From positions 240,803 through 304,802 of the forward strand of contig PNKZ01000005.1 of the NCBI GenBank assembly GCA_013822735.1: a stretch of 64,000 nt of DNA, given 5' to 3'. The position numbers and the translations under genes were made by a program. Source of the stretch: Pirellula sp. (GTDB lineage Bacteria > Planctomycetota > Planctomycetia > Pirellulales > PNKZ01). Below, piece after piece: positions 1-8,280 of this stretch (positions within the stretch are counted from its first letter, which is position 1; every line of letters begins with the position of its first letter). Below the pieces are notes generated by a model. It did no database searches. It was not told the DNA's origin and saw only the letters and a list, made by a program, of their open reading frames with translations.

Positions 1-271
1 CGACATCGGCTTGGTCGGCAAATCGGCAGGCAAGTACACGGTGTTTGTCGGCGGCCGGCTGCTCGGCGACCGCTTGAACTTCATCTTCAAAGATTCGGTG
101 CCGGAAGAAGTCTTGGTGCCGACGCTGATGCCGCTCTTCCACTACTTCAAGCACGAACGGGCCGCCGACGAGACCTTCGGCGACTTCTGCTTGCGCAAAG
201 GTGCGGAAGATCTCGTAGCCTGGGCCGATAAATTTGCAGCGGCGGCGGGCGAGTCGAACGGCGCTAACTAA
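1..271 (+). CDS. Ferredoxin-type sulfite/nitrite reductase, C-terminal end (partial)
   Basis: The reading frame is open from base 2 and stops at 271; the 5' part lies outside the window. The roughly 89 visible residues carry features typical of the C-terminus of the siroheme and 4Fe-4S sulfite/nitrite reductase family: a GGRLLGDRLN stretch followed by FKHERAADETFGDFC. This family reduces sulfite or nitrite with ferredoxin electrons in the cytoplasm. The siroheme and cluster cysteines would lie upstream, so substrate preference cannot be judged here. It converges on the next gene with 14 bases between the stops. Family assignment is fairly secure; the specific enzyme (Sir or NirA) is not. Confidence 0.82.
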   Translation, partial: DIGLVGKSAGKYTVFVGGRLLGDRLNFIFKDSVPEEVLVPTLMPLFHYFKHERAADETFGDFCLRKGAEDLVAWADKFAAAAGESNGAN

Positions 272-285
272 GCGTTGCGCGACGA

Positions 286-2016
286 CTATTCCTTCGACTG
301 CTTGTCTTTCGATTTGTCGTCGGGCTTCTTGTCGTCGTCCGGAGTTTGCACCTCGCGCCACGGCTCGCGCTTCTCGTAGCTGGCCAGCTCCTTGCGGAGA
401 TGGTCTTTCTGGGCGTCGTCGTCTTCGGCGAGGTCGAGCGCCTTGAGGAGCCATTTCTTCGCGCCGTCGAAGTCGCCGGCTTCGGCGTAAGCGGCTCCGA
501 GCGTGCTCAGGATGTGCGGCAACTTATATTGCGTGGCTTCGCAGGCGCGTTCGGCGAGCTCGCGCGCTCGCTTCGCGTCGCGAAGTTCGTCGTCGGGCGA
601 AGTCGCCAGCACCCAAGCGAGATTGTTGAGCAGGCCGGAGTCTTTCGGCTCGACCTTCAGCGCGGCGTCGTAATCCTTAATCGCCGAAGCTTGATTCCCT
701 TGGCTCAAGTAGGCGTCGCCGCGAAGTCGCAACGCGCGCCAATTCGCGGGATCGGTCTTTAAGAGTTTGTCGGTGATGGCGATCGTTTCGGCGTGGTTCT
801 TCTGGCTGTGATGCACCACGGCCATTTGCAACGCGATATTGGTATCCGCCGGTTCGAGCTCTTGCAAACGTTCCAAGTCGCGCAAGGCGTCCGCCGCGCG
901 ATCGTCGTCGATGAGATAGGCGATGCGAGCGCGCAAGGCCATCGGCGCCTTGGGGAAGCGTTCGAGCAGCAAGTCGACGTCGTCCAGTGCTCCGCGCTTG
1001 TCGCCGGTGAGCTGCCGCGCTTGGCTGCGGAGCAGCAAACCTTCGGGCATTTCGGGGTGAAGCTTGAGGGCCGTTTCGGCGTCGGCCAGGGCCGCCTTCG
1101 CATCGCCCGCCAAGAGATTGACGCGTCCCCGTTGCAACACGGCGGCCGGCGAACGCGGCACGAGCGCCGCGGCCTTCGAGAGGCTTTGCTTGGCTTCGTC
1201 CCACTTCTTCTGCGCCGCGAGCGCCAGGCCGCGGGCTTCGTGCGTGGCGGCGTGGTCGGGCTCCAGCTTCAAGGCCGCATCGAAATCGGCGACCGCTTCG
1301 GCAGGCTTGTCCATGCCGAGCTTCGTCGCCGCGCGCAGGCGCAGCGGCTGCGGATCGCCCGGGTCGAGCTGCACCGCCTCGTCGAGGTCTTTCAGTCGGT
1401 CTTCCGGCTTGGTGCGAAAGGCGCTGTGCATGAGCAACGCATTGGCCCGGGTCGGCGGATCGACGTTCTTGAGCGTGAGCGCCTTCTCGAGCATGGTGCG
1501 GGCCTGTTTGACGTCGCCCCCCGGCAAAACTTGCAGCCGCGCGATGAGGACGTAGGCTTCCGCAATATCCGGATCGGCGGCGAGCGCTTCGCTCAAATCG
1601 CCGACGGCACTATCGCGCAGCTGGGCCGCTTGCATGTTCGGACCTTGCGGCTCAAGCACTTGCTTGGCCAGCGCTTCGCCGCGCTGGTAATGCGTCGAGG
1701 CCTGCAGCTTCTTGGCGAACTTCGTGTTTTCTTCGTCGAGCCCCTTGTCGAGCGCGGCGCGGCACAGCTTAAGAATTTCGTCGAGATCGCCAATCGTCTT
1801 GGCGTCGATACGAGCTTCCAGCGCGCGATCGAGATCCGCTTGGCCGGCGTTTTTATCCGCCGACTTTTTCTCGTCGGTCGTAGGCTTCGCTTCTTCAGCG
1901 CCCGCCGCGCGCGGAAGGCCCCGCGGGGCGACGTCGACGAGCGAACAGCTCACCGCGAGCAGCATGCCGGCGAGAACGCGCCGAGCGGTTTGAGAAGGCA
2001 ACGCAACTAACATCAT
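286..2016 (-). CDS. Secreted TPR-repeat protein
   Basis: A 576-residue protein with an N-terminal hydrophobic signal segment (about residues 8-35) followed by a charged linker rich in Lys, Asp and Glu and then about ten tetratricopeptide-like helical repeats. Typical TPR signatures such as A-x-AYVLIARL, LEPDHAATHEARGLAL and AIKDYDAALKVEPKDSGLLNNLAW are visible. The C-terminus is a highly charged Lys/Asp tail. I chose the ATG at 2016 because AAGGAG lies just upstream; an earlier possible start at 2097 would run into the preceding gene. TPR proteins act as protein-binding scaffolds, and the signal points to a periplasmic location. No catalytic motif is seen. The gap to the upstream gene on the same strand is about 50 bases, so co-transcription is likely. 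Confidence 0.8.
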   Translation of the reverse strand: MMLVALPSQTARRVLAGMLLAVSCSLVDVAPRGLPRAAGAEEAKPTTDEKKSADKNAGQADLDRALEARIDAKTIGDLDEILKLCRAALDKGLDEENTKFAKKLQASTHYQRGEALAKQVLEPQGPNMQAAQLRDSAVGDLSEALAADPDIAEAYVLIARLQVLPGGDVKQARTMLEKALTLKNVDPPTRANALLMHSAFRTKPEDRLKDLDEAVQLDPGDPQPLRLRAATKLGMDKPAEAVADFDAALKLEPDHAATHEARGLALAAQKKWDEAKQSLSKAAALVPRSPAAVLQRGRVNLLAGDAKAALADAETALKLHPEMPEGLLLRSQARQLTGDKRGALDDVDLLLERFPKAPMALRARIAYLIDDDRAADALRDLERLQELEPADTNIALQMAVVHHSQKNHAETIAITDKLLKTDPANWRALRLRGDAYLSQGNQASAIKDYDAALKVEPKDSGLLNNLAWVLATSPDDELRDAKRARELAERACEATQYKLPHILSTLGAAYAEAGDFDGAKKWLLKALDLAEDDDAQKDHLRKELASYEKREPWREVQTPDDDKKPDDKSKDKQSKE

Positions 2017-2065
2017 CAAGCTCCTTCCGTGGAGCGGGACCGCAACCTGTGCGGCGCCGCGTCCG

Positions 2066-2926
2066 TTACGAGGCGGTCGCCGTCGCCGCCGGGGCAACCA
2101 CCGGTTTGCCCGCGACGACCGTAAGAGTACCGGCGGCCGAGTCCGTCGAGTCCATAAACTTTTGATATTCCAGGGCCAGCTGCGGCACGCGCCAGCCGAG
2201 AAAAATTTGGTGTCCGAGCGTTTCGTACGCCAGCAGGCGGAACGTGCCGGCCGTCGTACTGGCGGCGTTTCCGCGAACTTCGAACAGCTGCTGGCAGGTG
2301 ACGTCCAATTGCTTGAACGTTCGCTTAGGCGCGCCGGGCGCCGGCGACGTCACTTGGACATCGACCCAAGCGCTGCTATTGGCGATTTCCGCCATCACCT
2401 TGGCCGTGAGGTCCGCCTTGAGTTTGGTGAGCAGCGCGTCGCGCGTCGCTTTCGCCGTCGCGGCGTCGGCCCGTTCGATGCCCGCATAGAAGTAGCAGGT
2501 TCGCAGGCCGACGGTCGACGGAGCCGGCGCCTCGACGCAAACCTGAAAACCGGGAATGGTCGGCAACGGCCCGGGAGGCATCAAGCGCTCGATCGGCATC
2601 TGTTCGTCGGCCTTTTCCGGTTTGGCGGCCCCTTCCTCGATCAGAAGCGGCTGGGCGTTGCCGTTCCGTCCGATCATTTTCGGCAAGCGAATCGTCGCGA
2701 CCACGCCGACGGTCGACGTTTGGCTGTTCAGCGGCGTCGCTTCCGGGAGCAAATTCACGAACCGGTTCTCTAACGCGAGATTCTTGATTGTCTCGTCCAT
2801 CCGTGTTTCGTATTCGCTCACGCCGCATCCGGCGACAAAACTGCTCAAACCGGCGGCCGCCAACGACGCCAAAGCGCCCCGTCGCGAGAGAGGTTCGGAG
2901 CCAAGTCGGGTGAGGTCGCGCATCAT
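2066..2926 (-). CDS. Tat-type lipoprotein of unknown function
   Basis: A 286-residue protein beginning with a twin-arginine style leader (SRRGALASLAAAGLSSF) that ends in a lipobox VAGC with Cys34, so it is probably exported folded and lipid-anchored. The mature part has no motif I recognise; it mixes beta-rich segments such as STVGVVATIRLPKMIG with an alanine-rich helical stretch (ADAATAKATRDALLTKL). ATG codons at 2926 and 2923 are adjacent; no strong ribosome site separates them. It precedes the secreted TPR gene on the same strand and may form a small envelope-protein operon with it. The function is unknown. Confidence 0.7.
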   Translation of the reverse strand: MMRDLTRLGSEPLSRRGALASLAAAGLSSFVAGCGVSEYETRMDETIKNLALENRFVNLLPEATPLNSQTSTVGVVATIRLPKMIGRNGNAQPLLIEEGAAKPEKADEQMPIERLMPPGPLPTIPGFQVCVEAPAPSTVGLRTCYFYAGIERADAATAKATRDALLTKLKADLTAKVMAEIANSSAWVDVQVTSPAPGAPKRTFKQLDVTCQQLFEVRGNAASTTAGTFRLLAYETLGHQIFLGWRVPQLALEYQKFMDSTDSAAGTLTVVAGKPVVAPAATATAS

Positions 2927-3082
2927 AAATGCCGGAAGCGAGAGAAACTGGGAAGACGTTCAACAGCTCGATTGTGAAACCAGGCCGGCCGAGTGTCAAG
3001 GAAAGACCGGCAAACGAGGCCGGATGGCGAATGATTAATTGCCCGCAGGGTGCCGGCGTTTCTATCGCCGTCGCTCGTCGAC

Positions 3083-4459
3083 CTAAGAACCGTTCGCAGC
3101 CTCCGCACGGCGGGGATCGGTCGCGTTGAGCCACTCTTCGAGGTTGGTGTAGCCGTCGCCGTCGGCATCGAGCGCTTGGTCCGCGGCATCGCTCGCGTTC
3201 AATCCATGCTCCGCTTCCCACGCATCGGGCAGACCGTCGGAGTCGGCGTCCGCAGGCACTTCCGTCGCGGTGAAGCTCGGCAGGCCGCCAACGTCTTTCG
3301 GCGAATTGATCACCTTACCGCCGCCGCTCCGCACCTCGCCGACGATGCGCAAGTCGATCGCATCGCGCCGTGGTCGCGTCGCGCCTCCCCCCGCCAACAC
3401 TCGATCGCGCGCCTGTTCGGCCGAGTCCGTCGTCACGGGCGCGGAGGCCAACGCCTCGGAAAGTTTACTGGCACGCTCGGCGTGCTCGATCCAGTCCCAA
3501 TCGTCGGGCCCGCGCAGTTTTGCGTAGTCCAGCTTGTTGCCGGCGGCGAACATCTGCGTCGCCGCGCCGCCGATGTCAAACATGTAAACGCGGTCCGTCG
3601 TCGACGGGCCCGGCTTCAAGTAGTTCCCCACGTAGTTGATCCGCGCCGGGTCTTCGGCCGAGTAACCGGCCGGGCTAATCCAGTCGTAGACGACGTTGTT
3701 GCGAAAGTCCAAGAGCAAGCCCGGCGGCTTGCCGTAGGTGCCGGGCCGCGGGCAGCGCGTCCGATGGTGCGCATAAAGGTTGTGATGGTAGGTCACGCCG
3801 CCGTCGGTCCGAATGAGCGAACCGTAGCCGTGTGTTCCCTTGGCGTGCACGCTTTGGTCCAGGCTTTCCGTGATGAAGCACCACTGCACGGTCACGTCGC
3901 CGCATCCTTCTCCGGTGACCGACAGCGTTTCATCGATGCTCCAAGAGGCCGAGCAGTGATCGAGAATCACATGGCGACATTGATACACGGCCAGCGCGTC
4001 CATTTCCTTGCCGACGGAATCTCCCGGCCGGAAGCGCACGTGCCGCACCACCACGTCGTCGGCTTCGATTTGCGTGCCGAAGTTGGTAATGCAAATGCCG
4101 TCCCCCGGCGCCGTTTGGCCGGCGATGGTCACGCGCGGTTCCGCGATCTTTAGCGGGGCCAGCAGTTCGATCACGCCCGACGTGCGAAAGACGATCGTCC
4201 GCGGGCCGGCGAGCGACAGCCCATGCCGCAAGCTGCCTTCGATCGGCGTGTTCTTCTTCGCCTTCGGGTTGTAGTCGGCGAGCGTCGTGACGAAGTACAC
4301 CTTGCCGCCGCGCCCGCCGAGACTGTGGCGACCGAATCCTTCCGCGCCGGGAAAGGCGAGCATCGCACGCGCGGACTCGGAGTTCTCCGCGGCAGGCGCG
4401 AAGGAAATCAGAAGTCCGAAGAAACAGATCACTCTCGCAATCAAGTTTAAGATCGGCAT
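3083..4459 (-). CDS. Secreted pectate-lyase-like beta-helix protein
   Basis: A 458-residue protein with a signal peptide (about residues 1-22), then a right-handed beta-helix domain like that of polysaccharide lyase family 1. Visible family features are FPGAEGFGRHSLGGRGG near the start of the mature protein, GSLRHGLSLAGPRTIVFRTSG, DHCSASWSIDETLS and YHHNLYAHHRTRCPR. The C-terminal 60 residues contain two calcium-binding type Asp-rich repeats, DADSDGLPDAWE and DADGDGYTNLEEW, as in thrombospondin type 3 or dockerin-like modules. It probably cleaves acidic plant or algal polysaccharide outside the cytoplasm. The start at 4459 has AGGAAAG upstream. Substrate specificity cannot be read from the sequence. 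Confidence 0.83.
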   Translation of the reverse strand: MPILNLIARVICFFGLLISFAPAAENSESARAMLAFPGAEGFGRHSLGGRGGKVYFVTTLADYNPKAKKNTPIEGSLRHGLSLAGPRTIVFRTSGVIELLAPLKIAEPRVTIAGQTAPGDGICITNFGTQIEADDVVVRHVRFRPGDSVGKEMDALAVYQCRHVILDHCSASWSIDETLSVTGEGCGDVTVQWCFITESLDQSVHAKGTHGYGSLIRTDGGVTYHHNLYAHHRTRCPRPGTYGKPPGLLLDFRNNVVYDWISPAGYSAEDPARINYVGNYLKPGPSTTDRVYMFDIGGAATQMFAAGNKLDYAKLRGPDDWDWIEHAERASKLSEALASAPVTTDSAEQARDRVLAGGGATRPRRDAIDLRIVGEVRSGGGKVINSPKDVGGLPSFTATEVPADADSDGLPDAWEAEHGLNASDAADQALDADGDGYTNLEEWLNATDPRRAEAANGS

Positions 4460-4504
4460 GACGCTTTCCTATCGGAGTGAGTACAAAAGTTGGCGAGCTG
4501 CGGG

Positions 4505-4558
4505 GTTTATCCCCGCCGTCCGGATTGTTGCGACGATCGACAGACGGCGGGGATAAAC
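4505..4558. repeat. Perfect 16-bp inverted repeat with 22-base spacer
   Basis: The arms at 4505-4520 and 4543-4558 are exact reverse complements and would form a strong stem. The element lies between the start of the pectate-lyase-like gene and the recombinase gene. No U-tract follows on either strand, so it is not a clear terminator. It may be an intergenic repeat family or the trace of a mobile element. Confidence 0.6.
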
Positions 4559-4687
4559 TTCGCCGCGCGCTCATCCGCAACCCGCGACAATTACCGCACT
4601 TCGAGCGTTAAGCCCCGCCGTGACCAGCCTTTCGGATCGCGGCGGAGCGATCACCTGAGCTCAGGAATGTTCAGCGATTATCAGTCC

Positions 4688-4708
4688 GATTGACGCACTG
4701 CGTCAATC
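4688..4708. repeat. 9-bp palindrome upstream of the recombinase
   Basis: GATTGACGC (4688-4696) and GCGTCAATC (4700-4708) are perfect inverted copies separated by ACT. The position, about 40 bases before the recombinase start and just ahead of a second palindrome, suits an operator or a recombinase recognition site. The role is inferred from position only. Confidence 0.55.
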
Positions 4709-4724
4709 GCTTGCCGTCTTGGCG

Positions 4725-4742
4725 TTACCTCCTCGGAGGTAA
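4725..4742 (+). promoter_or_regulatory. Palindrome that contains the recombinase ribosome-binding site
   Basis: Two 8-base inverted arms around a central TC form a hairpin whose right arm holds the GGAGGT ribosome-binding site (4735-4740). Folding of this hairpin in the mRNA would hide the site, so the recombinase could be translated poorly unless the hairpin is opened. The spacing of seven bases to the ATG at 4748 decides that start over the ATG at 4742. Confidence 0.5.
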
Positions 4743-4747
4743 TGTTC

Positions 4748-6742
4748 ATGTCTCGTGTTTCCGATCGTAATGTTTCGCCGCGCAACGGCCATACCCTCAT
4801 GGCCGGGCTCGGCGCCCGGATCAGTGGCTGCGCTAGTCAGAAAGAAGAGAGCCTCGAAGATCAGACGGACCACAATAAAGAAGTCGTCACGGAGATGTAT
4901 TCGGCCGGTCCGATCGAATACCTGATCATTGCCACGAAAGGGAAAGGGGAACGCCTGGACCGGCCGGAATTGACGGACATCGAGGCGGAATTCCGAAAAC
5001 GGTACCTCGACGTCTTCGTGTGGGAAGATCTGGGCCGGCTGGTGCGCGGCGTCGAAGCTGTGCGGCTGCTGGGCATCGCCGTCGATCACGGCACGCGCGT
5101 GATCGTGCCGAACGACAACATCGACACGGCGAACGAAACGTGGGAAGCCGATGCCATCAAGGCCTGCGCGGACCACGTAGCCCATCAGGAGCACACTTCC
5201 CGAAGGCTCAAACACAAGCTGGCGAACCGCTTCGTGAAGCACGGCGGGGCGATGTCGCGGCCGATTGCCGGATACGTCGTTCCCCAAGGAGTGAAGTCGT
5301 TCAACGACTGGCTCAAAGACCCGCGGTTCGACGTCCGCTCGAACCCGCAAGCGGACCCGTGGATCTACGACGGTGCCAAGCTCCTCCGCGAAACGCAGAA
5401 CTGCACGGCGGTCGCCGACATGCTGAACGCTCGCGGCGTCGCCGTCGGTCCGTACTGCCGGCGGAAAACCTGGGACGGGGCGATGGTGCGCCGATTCTAC
5501 GGCAACCCGTTGCTCAAAGGTCAAGCGGTACGTAAACGGCGGCATTCCGTCAAGTTTCACGAATCGGGAGTGCGGAAGTCGGTGCTCAATCCGAAAGGTC
5601 CCCTGAACTACGCCTGCCCGCACTTGGCCTACTTCGACGCGGACGAGCACGACGACTTGCAGCAACTGCTCAAGGACCGGAACTACCGATACAAGCGAGC
5701 TTCCGTCCACGGCGTGGACCCGCTCACGCGCGTACCGCGGAAGCGAACTCGCTTTCCGGGGCAACACGGTCGCTGCTGGTACTGCGGCTACCATCACGTG
5801 TGGGGCGGCAATGGCGTGACGGAGAATCTGATGTGCAGCAATGCGCGGCACTGGCAGTGCTGGAACTCGGTCGGTTACGACGGGGCCTTGTTCACCGGTC
5901 GCTTGGTCGACGTCATTAAAGCGGAACTCTACGGTCTCGACGGTTTCGATAGTCAATACCGCGAGTTGATCGAGCAGTCCGGCAGTAGCGACCGGGGCGA
6001 GGTCGCCCGGCGATGGGAACGGCTCCAACAGGACGAACTCGAACTCGCCAAACGTCGCGAGCGGTTCGTCGAAGCGATCGATAAGTTCGGCGTACAACCG
6101 ATGTTCGAGGCTAAGCTGCAGGAGATCGACGCGGACGAGCGGAAGGTCCGGCTCCAACGGCGGGCGCTGGAACGCCTCGGGCAAGAGCGGCTCCAGGTTC
6201 CGGAGTCGACCATTGTGCTGCGTCAGATGCTCGAAGAAGAATTCGTCGGTGCCGCCCACGATTCGCCGGAGTTCGGCGATTTGCTGCGCAAGTTGTGCCC
6301 TGACGTCTTCGTCTACTTAGTGCGGTTGTGCGACGGCGGCGGCTTGCTGCCGCGGGCGTACGTCCGACTGACGCTCGACGGAATCGTCCCCGATGCGCGG
6401 CTCGTGCCGGGGCTGGACGGTTTGTTGCGGCGTGAAGCGACGTTCGACCTGTTCGATGCTCCGCAGCGGGAACGCATCCGCACGGATGCCGTGCGGTGGC
6501 AGGCGTCCGAACTGGCGCCGAAGGCGATCGCCGCTAGGATCGCCGCAACCACCATCGAGCGTCCGACGGCGACCGCCGTGCAAAACGCGTTGAACCTGCA
6601 GGAGCGGATGACCGACTTGGGGCTCTCGTCGCCGTGGGTCACGGTGCTGGAGCCGCCGACCGACCTGCCGAAACTCCGGCGGCACCGGAACGCCAAGTAC
6701 CGCTTCACGCCGCTCGACGGCTATGCACGACCGCCGGTTTAG
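4748..6742 (+). CDS. Large serine recombinase
   Basis: A 664-residue site-specific recombinase. The N-terminal resolvase domain carries the serine-recombinase active-site pattern ARISGCASQKEESLEDQ, with Ser26 as the expected nucleophile and Arg24 beside it; WEDLGRLVRGVEAVRLL and the IDTANETW segment fit the rest of the catalytic fold. A recombinase domain follows (about 150-290), then a zinc ribbon near residues 340-375 (CWYCGYHHVW ... MCSNARHWQC) and a coiled-coil (about 420-500). Large serine recombinases integrate, excise or invert DNA between short att sites. The ATG at 4748 is chosen because of its GGAGGT spacing. A clear terminator follows, separating it from the Ubl operon. A long open frame on the opposite strand is an antisense shadow. 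Confidence 0.88.
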   Translation: MSRVSDRNVSPRNGHTLMAGLGARISGCASQKEESLEDQTDHNKEVVTEMYSAGPIEYLIIATKGKGERLDRPELTDIEAEFRKRYLDVFVWEDLGRLVRGVEAVRLLGIAVDHGTRVIVPNDNIDTANETWEADAIKACADHVAHQEHTSRRLKHKLANRFVKHGGAMSRPIAGYVVPQGVKSFNDWLKDPRFDVRSNPQADPWIYDGAKLLRETQNCTAVADMLNARGVAVGPYCRRKTWDGAMVRRFYGNPLLKGQAVRKRRHSVKFHESGVRKSVLNPKGPLNYACPHLAYFDADEHDDLQQLLKDRNYRYKRASVHGVDPLTRVPRKRTRFPGQHGRCWYCGYHHVWGGNGVTENLMCSNARHWQCWNSVGYDGALFTGRLVDVIKAELYGLDGFDSQYRELIEQSGSSDRGEVARRWERLQQDELELAKRRERFVEAIDKFGVQPMFEAKLQEIDADERKVRLQRRALERLGQERLQVPESTIVLRQMLEEEFVGAAHDSPEFGDLLRKLCPDVFVYLVRLCDGGGLLPRAYVRLTLDGIVPDARLVPGLDGLLRREATFDLFDAPQRERIRTDAVRWQASELAPKAIAARIAATTIERPTATAVQNALNLQERMTDLGLSSPWVTVLEPPTDLPKLRRHRNAKYRFTPLDGYARPPV

Positions 6743-6780
6743 GCGCGTCTTGATCTACGTTTCTTCATTACCTTTATGAG

Positions 6781-6808
6781 CCCCGGCCCGTCGCCGGGGT
6801 TCTTTTTT
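6781..6808 (+). terminator. Rho-independent terminator after the recombinase gene
   Basis: A 7-bp GC stem (CCCCGGC / GCCGGGG, loop CCGTC) is followed by TTCTTTTTT. It lies 39 bases after the recombinase stop codon. Confidence 0.85.
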
Positions 6809-7149
6809 GCGCCGACGTCAAGCGTTCGGCCACGTGTTAACCCATGTCTTCGAGAAAAACTCCACCAATCCCGCCGACGGAGCGAGCCGGGCCGATTCGC
6901 CCCGGTTCTACGCTCCATCGCGTTCTCTTGCTCGTTGCCGCGCGCGTCGCCGACAAGCTACGGCGCCCCGTCGGTTCGCCCGAGTCGTTGGGAGCCGAGA
7001 AAGAATCTGCGTCGTAGCACGGCCGATCACACTCGCCTCTTGCGAACCCATTCGCAAGTACCCGCACCGGATCTCTTTTCGCATCCGCGGATTATCGCCG
7101 CTCTGCCGATCGCCGTTAGTTCTCGCGCGATTTTTCCGGCGCCGGTCAT
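6809..7149 (+). other. Leader region before the Ubl operon, no gene seen
   Basis: About 340 bases without a convincing gene. Open frames here lack a ribosome site and have arginine/serine-rich junk composition. The promoter of the Ubl operon should lie here, but I cannot place a -35/-10 pair with confidence. Confidence 0.5.
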
Positions 7150-7180
7150 GCCGCCGACATTCGCGGCGGCCCCTTTTTTC
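7150..7180 (+). promoter_or_regulatory. Terminator-like hairpin in the leader of the Ubl operon (possible attenuator)
   Basis: A 7-bp GC stem (GCCGCCG / CGGCGGC, loop ACATTCG) is followed by CCCTTTTTTC and ends 17 bases before the first start codon of the operon. It has the form of an intrinsic terminator yet sits just before the ribosome site GAGGAGG (7186-7192). That placement suggests attenuation, or a terminator for something upstream. Confidence 0.5.
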
Positions 7181-7197
7181 ATCCTGAGGAGGATTCT

Positions 7198-7929
7198 ATG
7201 ACTGCAACTCTGTGCGCATTCCGCGCGTGCAAATCGGATACGAACGCTGCGAACTCCCAGATCTCCGCGACGCTCCAACGCTGGCGGCGGCAGGTCGCCG
7301 GTCGGACGGACCTGGCGGAACGTCGGGGCGTGCGGCCTTTCGCTTTAGTGGGCCACCGCATCTCCGGCAACGTTCGCGGTTCGCTGGTTCCGCTCGACAA
7401 GCTGTCGTTCGTAGCCCTGTTTGACGAACGGGACGAGGAGGACCGCCTAGCCACGCGGCTCGTCGGCTGCCGAGCCCGCTTAAATGCCGAGCACCTGCTA
7501 ATCGGCGGCGCGGAATCGAGCCTGTTCGACAAGAACGTGCGTTTGGCCCCCGCCGGCGCATGCGGCGGGCGGCTCGACCCGCGCGACGGGCCGCTCTGTG
7601 AATTGGCTCTGAGCTGGGAGCAACATCTCGAGCGTGTGAATCGCCATCCGCACTTTCCCCGTCGCAATCTCCTGCGCTGGCCGCAGTGGTGGTGCCGCGT
7701 GAACACGCCGGCGGCGGACGTGCCGACGCACGACGTCGACGGGCAGCGCCTCGTACGTTTGGAAACCGCGGTGGCCGGCCGGCTGCCGATCGTGGCGGTG
7801 TACGCCGACGTCGCCGGAGTACCTAAACGACAAGTCCTTGCCGGCACCGAACCCCGTCGGTTGCTCTGCGGCGTGCAGGGGGACGTCGTTTTCGATCTCT
7901 ATCACAGTCGCTTTCGCCGTGCGGACTGA
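7198..7929 (+). CDS. Unknown protein, first gene of the Ubl conjugation operon
   Basis: A 243-residue protein with an excellent ribosome site (GAGGAGG) and GC-rich third codon positions, so it is a real gene, but I do not recognise its family. It is rich in Arg and Trp, with a WPQWWCRVNTP segment near residues 159-169, an HPHF motif near 149, and several cysteines (for example in LLCGVQGDVVFDLYH near the C-terminus). No transmembrane segment or signal peptide is visible. It lies 50 bases before the Ubl gene on the same strand. In the related PRTRC cassettes a protein of similar size accompanies the Ubl, E1 and JAB genes, but I see no clear similarity to that protein. It could be a target, adaptor or regulator of the pathway. 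Confidence 0.75.
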   Translation: MTATLCAFRACKSDTNAANSQISATLQRWRRQVAGRTDLAERRGVRPFALVGHRISGNVRGSLVPLDKLSFVALFDERDEEDRLATRLVGCRARLNAEHLLIGGAESSLFDKNVRLAPAGACGGRLDPRDGPLCELALSWEQHLERVNRHPHFPRRNLLRWPQWWCRVNTPAADVPTHDVDGQRLVRLETAVAGRLPIVAVYADVAGVPKRQVLAGTEPRRLLCGVQGDVVFDLYHSRFRRAD

Positions 7930-7979
7930 TCTCCGCCGGTCGCCCGTTTTGATTTCATTCTTATTGGAGAGTAACGCAC

Positions 7980-8207
7980 ATGAAGGTTTTGTTCATCAAC
8001 GCCACCGGCGGCGGCTTTGCCGCGCCGTTGGAGATCGCCGAGGGAACCACCGTCGGCATGCTGTTCCTGGAGCAGGTCGGCGGCGATCCCAAAAACTACC
8101 TGATCCGCGTCGATCGCTTGCCGACGACGATCCATCAGGTGCTGCACGAAGGGGCGAGAATCTCGATCACGCCGCTGAAAATCGAAGGCGCGCGCGGCGT
8201 GGCGTAG
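7980..8207 (+). CDS. Ubiquitin-like beta-grasp protein (Ubl modifier)
   Basis: A 75-residue protein with the order expected of a small beta-grasp fold of the ThiS/MoaD/ubiquitin type: a first strand MKVLFINATGG, a second strand APLEIAEGTTV that leads into a helix, then NYLIRVDRLP and a final strand VLHEGARISITPLKIEGA. The C-terminus ends EGARGVA. There is no terminal diglycine, but removal of the last two residues would expose Arg-Gly (Gly73), the kind of tail E1 enzymes adenylate. The JAMM peptidase encoded two genes downstream could make that cut. The ribosome site TTGGAGAG lies nine bases before the ATG. It is proposed to be the modifier of the neighbouring E1, E2 and JAMM proteins. The fold is read by eye, without structural modelling. 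Confidence 0.72.
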   Translation: MKVLFINATGGGFAAPLEIAEGTTVGMLFLEQVGGDPKNYLIRVDRLPTTIHQVLHEGARISITPLKIEGARGVA

Positions 8208-8280
8208 GTATCAGGGCGAGCGGCGCGGCGACCTCGGCGGTCGCCGTTGCCGCCCGCCTGCCTTGCAATCGGAGCCCACC

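Noticed and set aside
793..2010. A 405-residue plus-strand frame
   Set aside because: Antisense to the TPR gene, which has recognisable repeats and a signal peptide.
2162..2773. A 203-residue plus-strand frame
   Set aside because: Antisense to the Tat lipoprotein gene and without a ribosome site.
4703..6259. A 518-residue open frame on the minus strand
   Set aside because: It is fully antisense to the serine recombinase, which has clear motifs and a ribosome site; the antisense protein has junk-like composition.
6776..7201. A 141-residue plus-strand frame ahead of the Ubl operon
   Set aside because: It runs through two terminator-like hairpins and has a Pro/Ser/Arg-rich sequence without a ribosome site.
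7179..7847. A 222-residue minus-strand frame opposite the first Ubl-operon gene
   Set aside because: Arg/Ser-rich composition without a start site; the plus-strand gene has GAGGAGG and GC-rich third positions.
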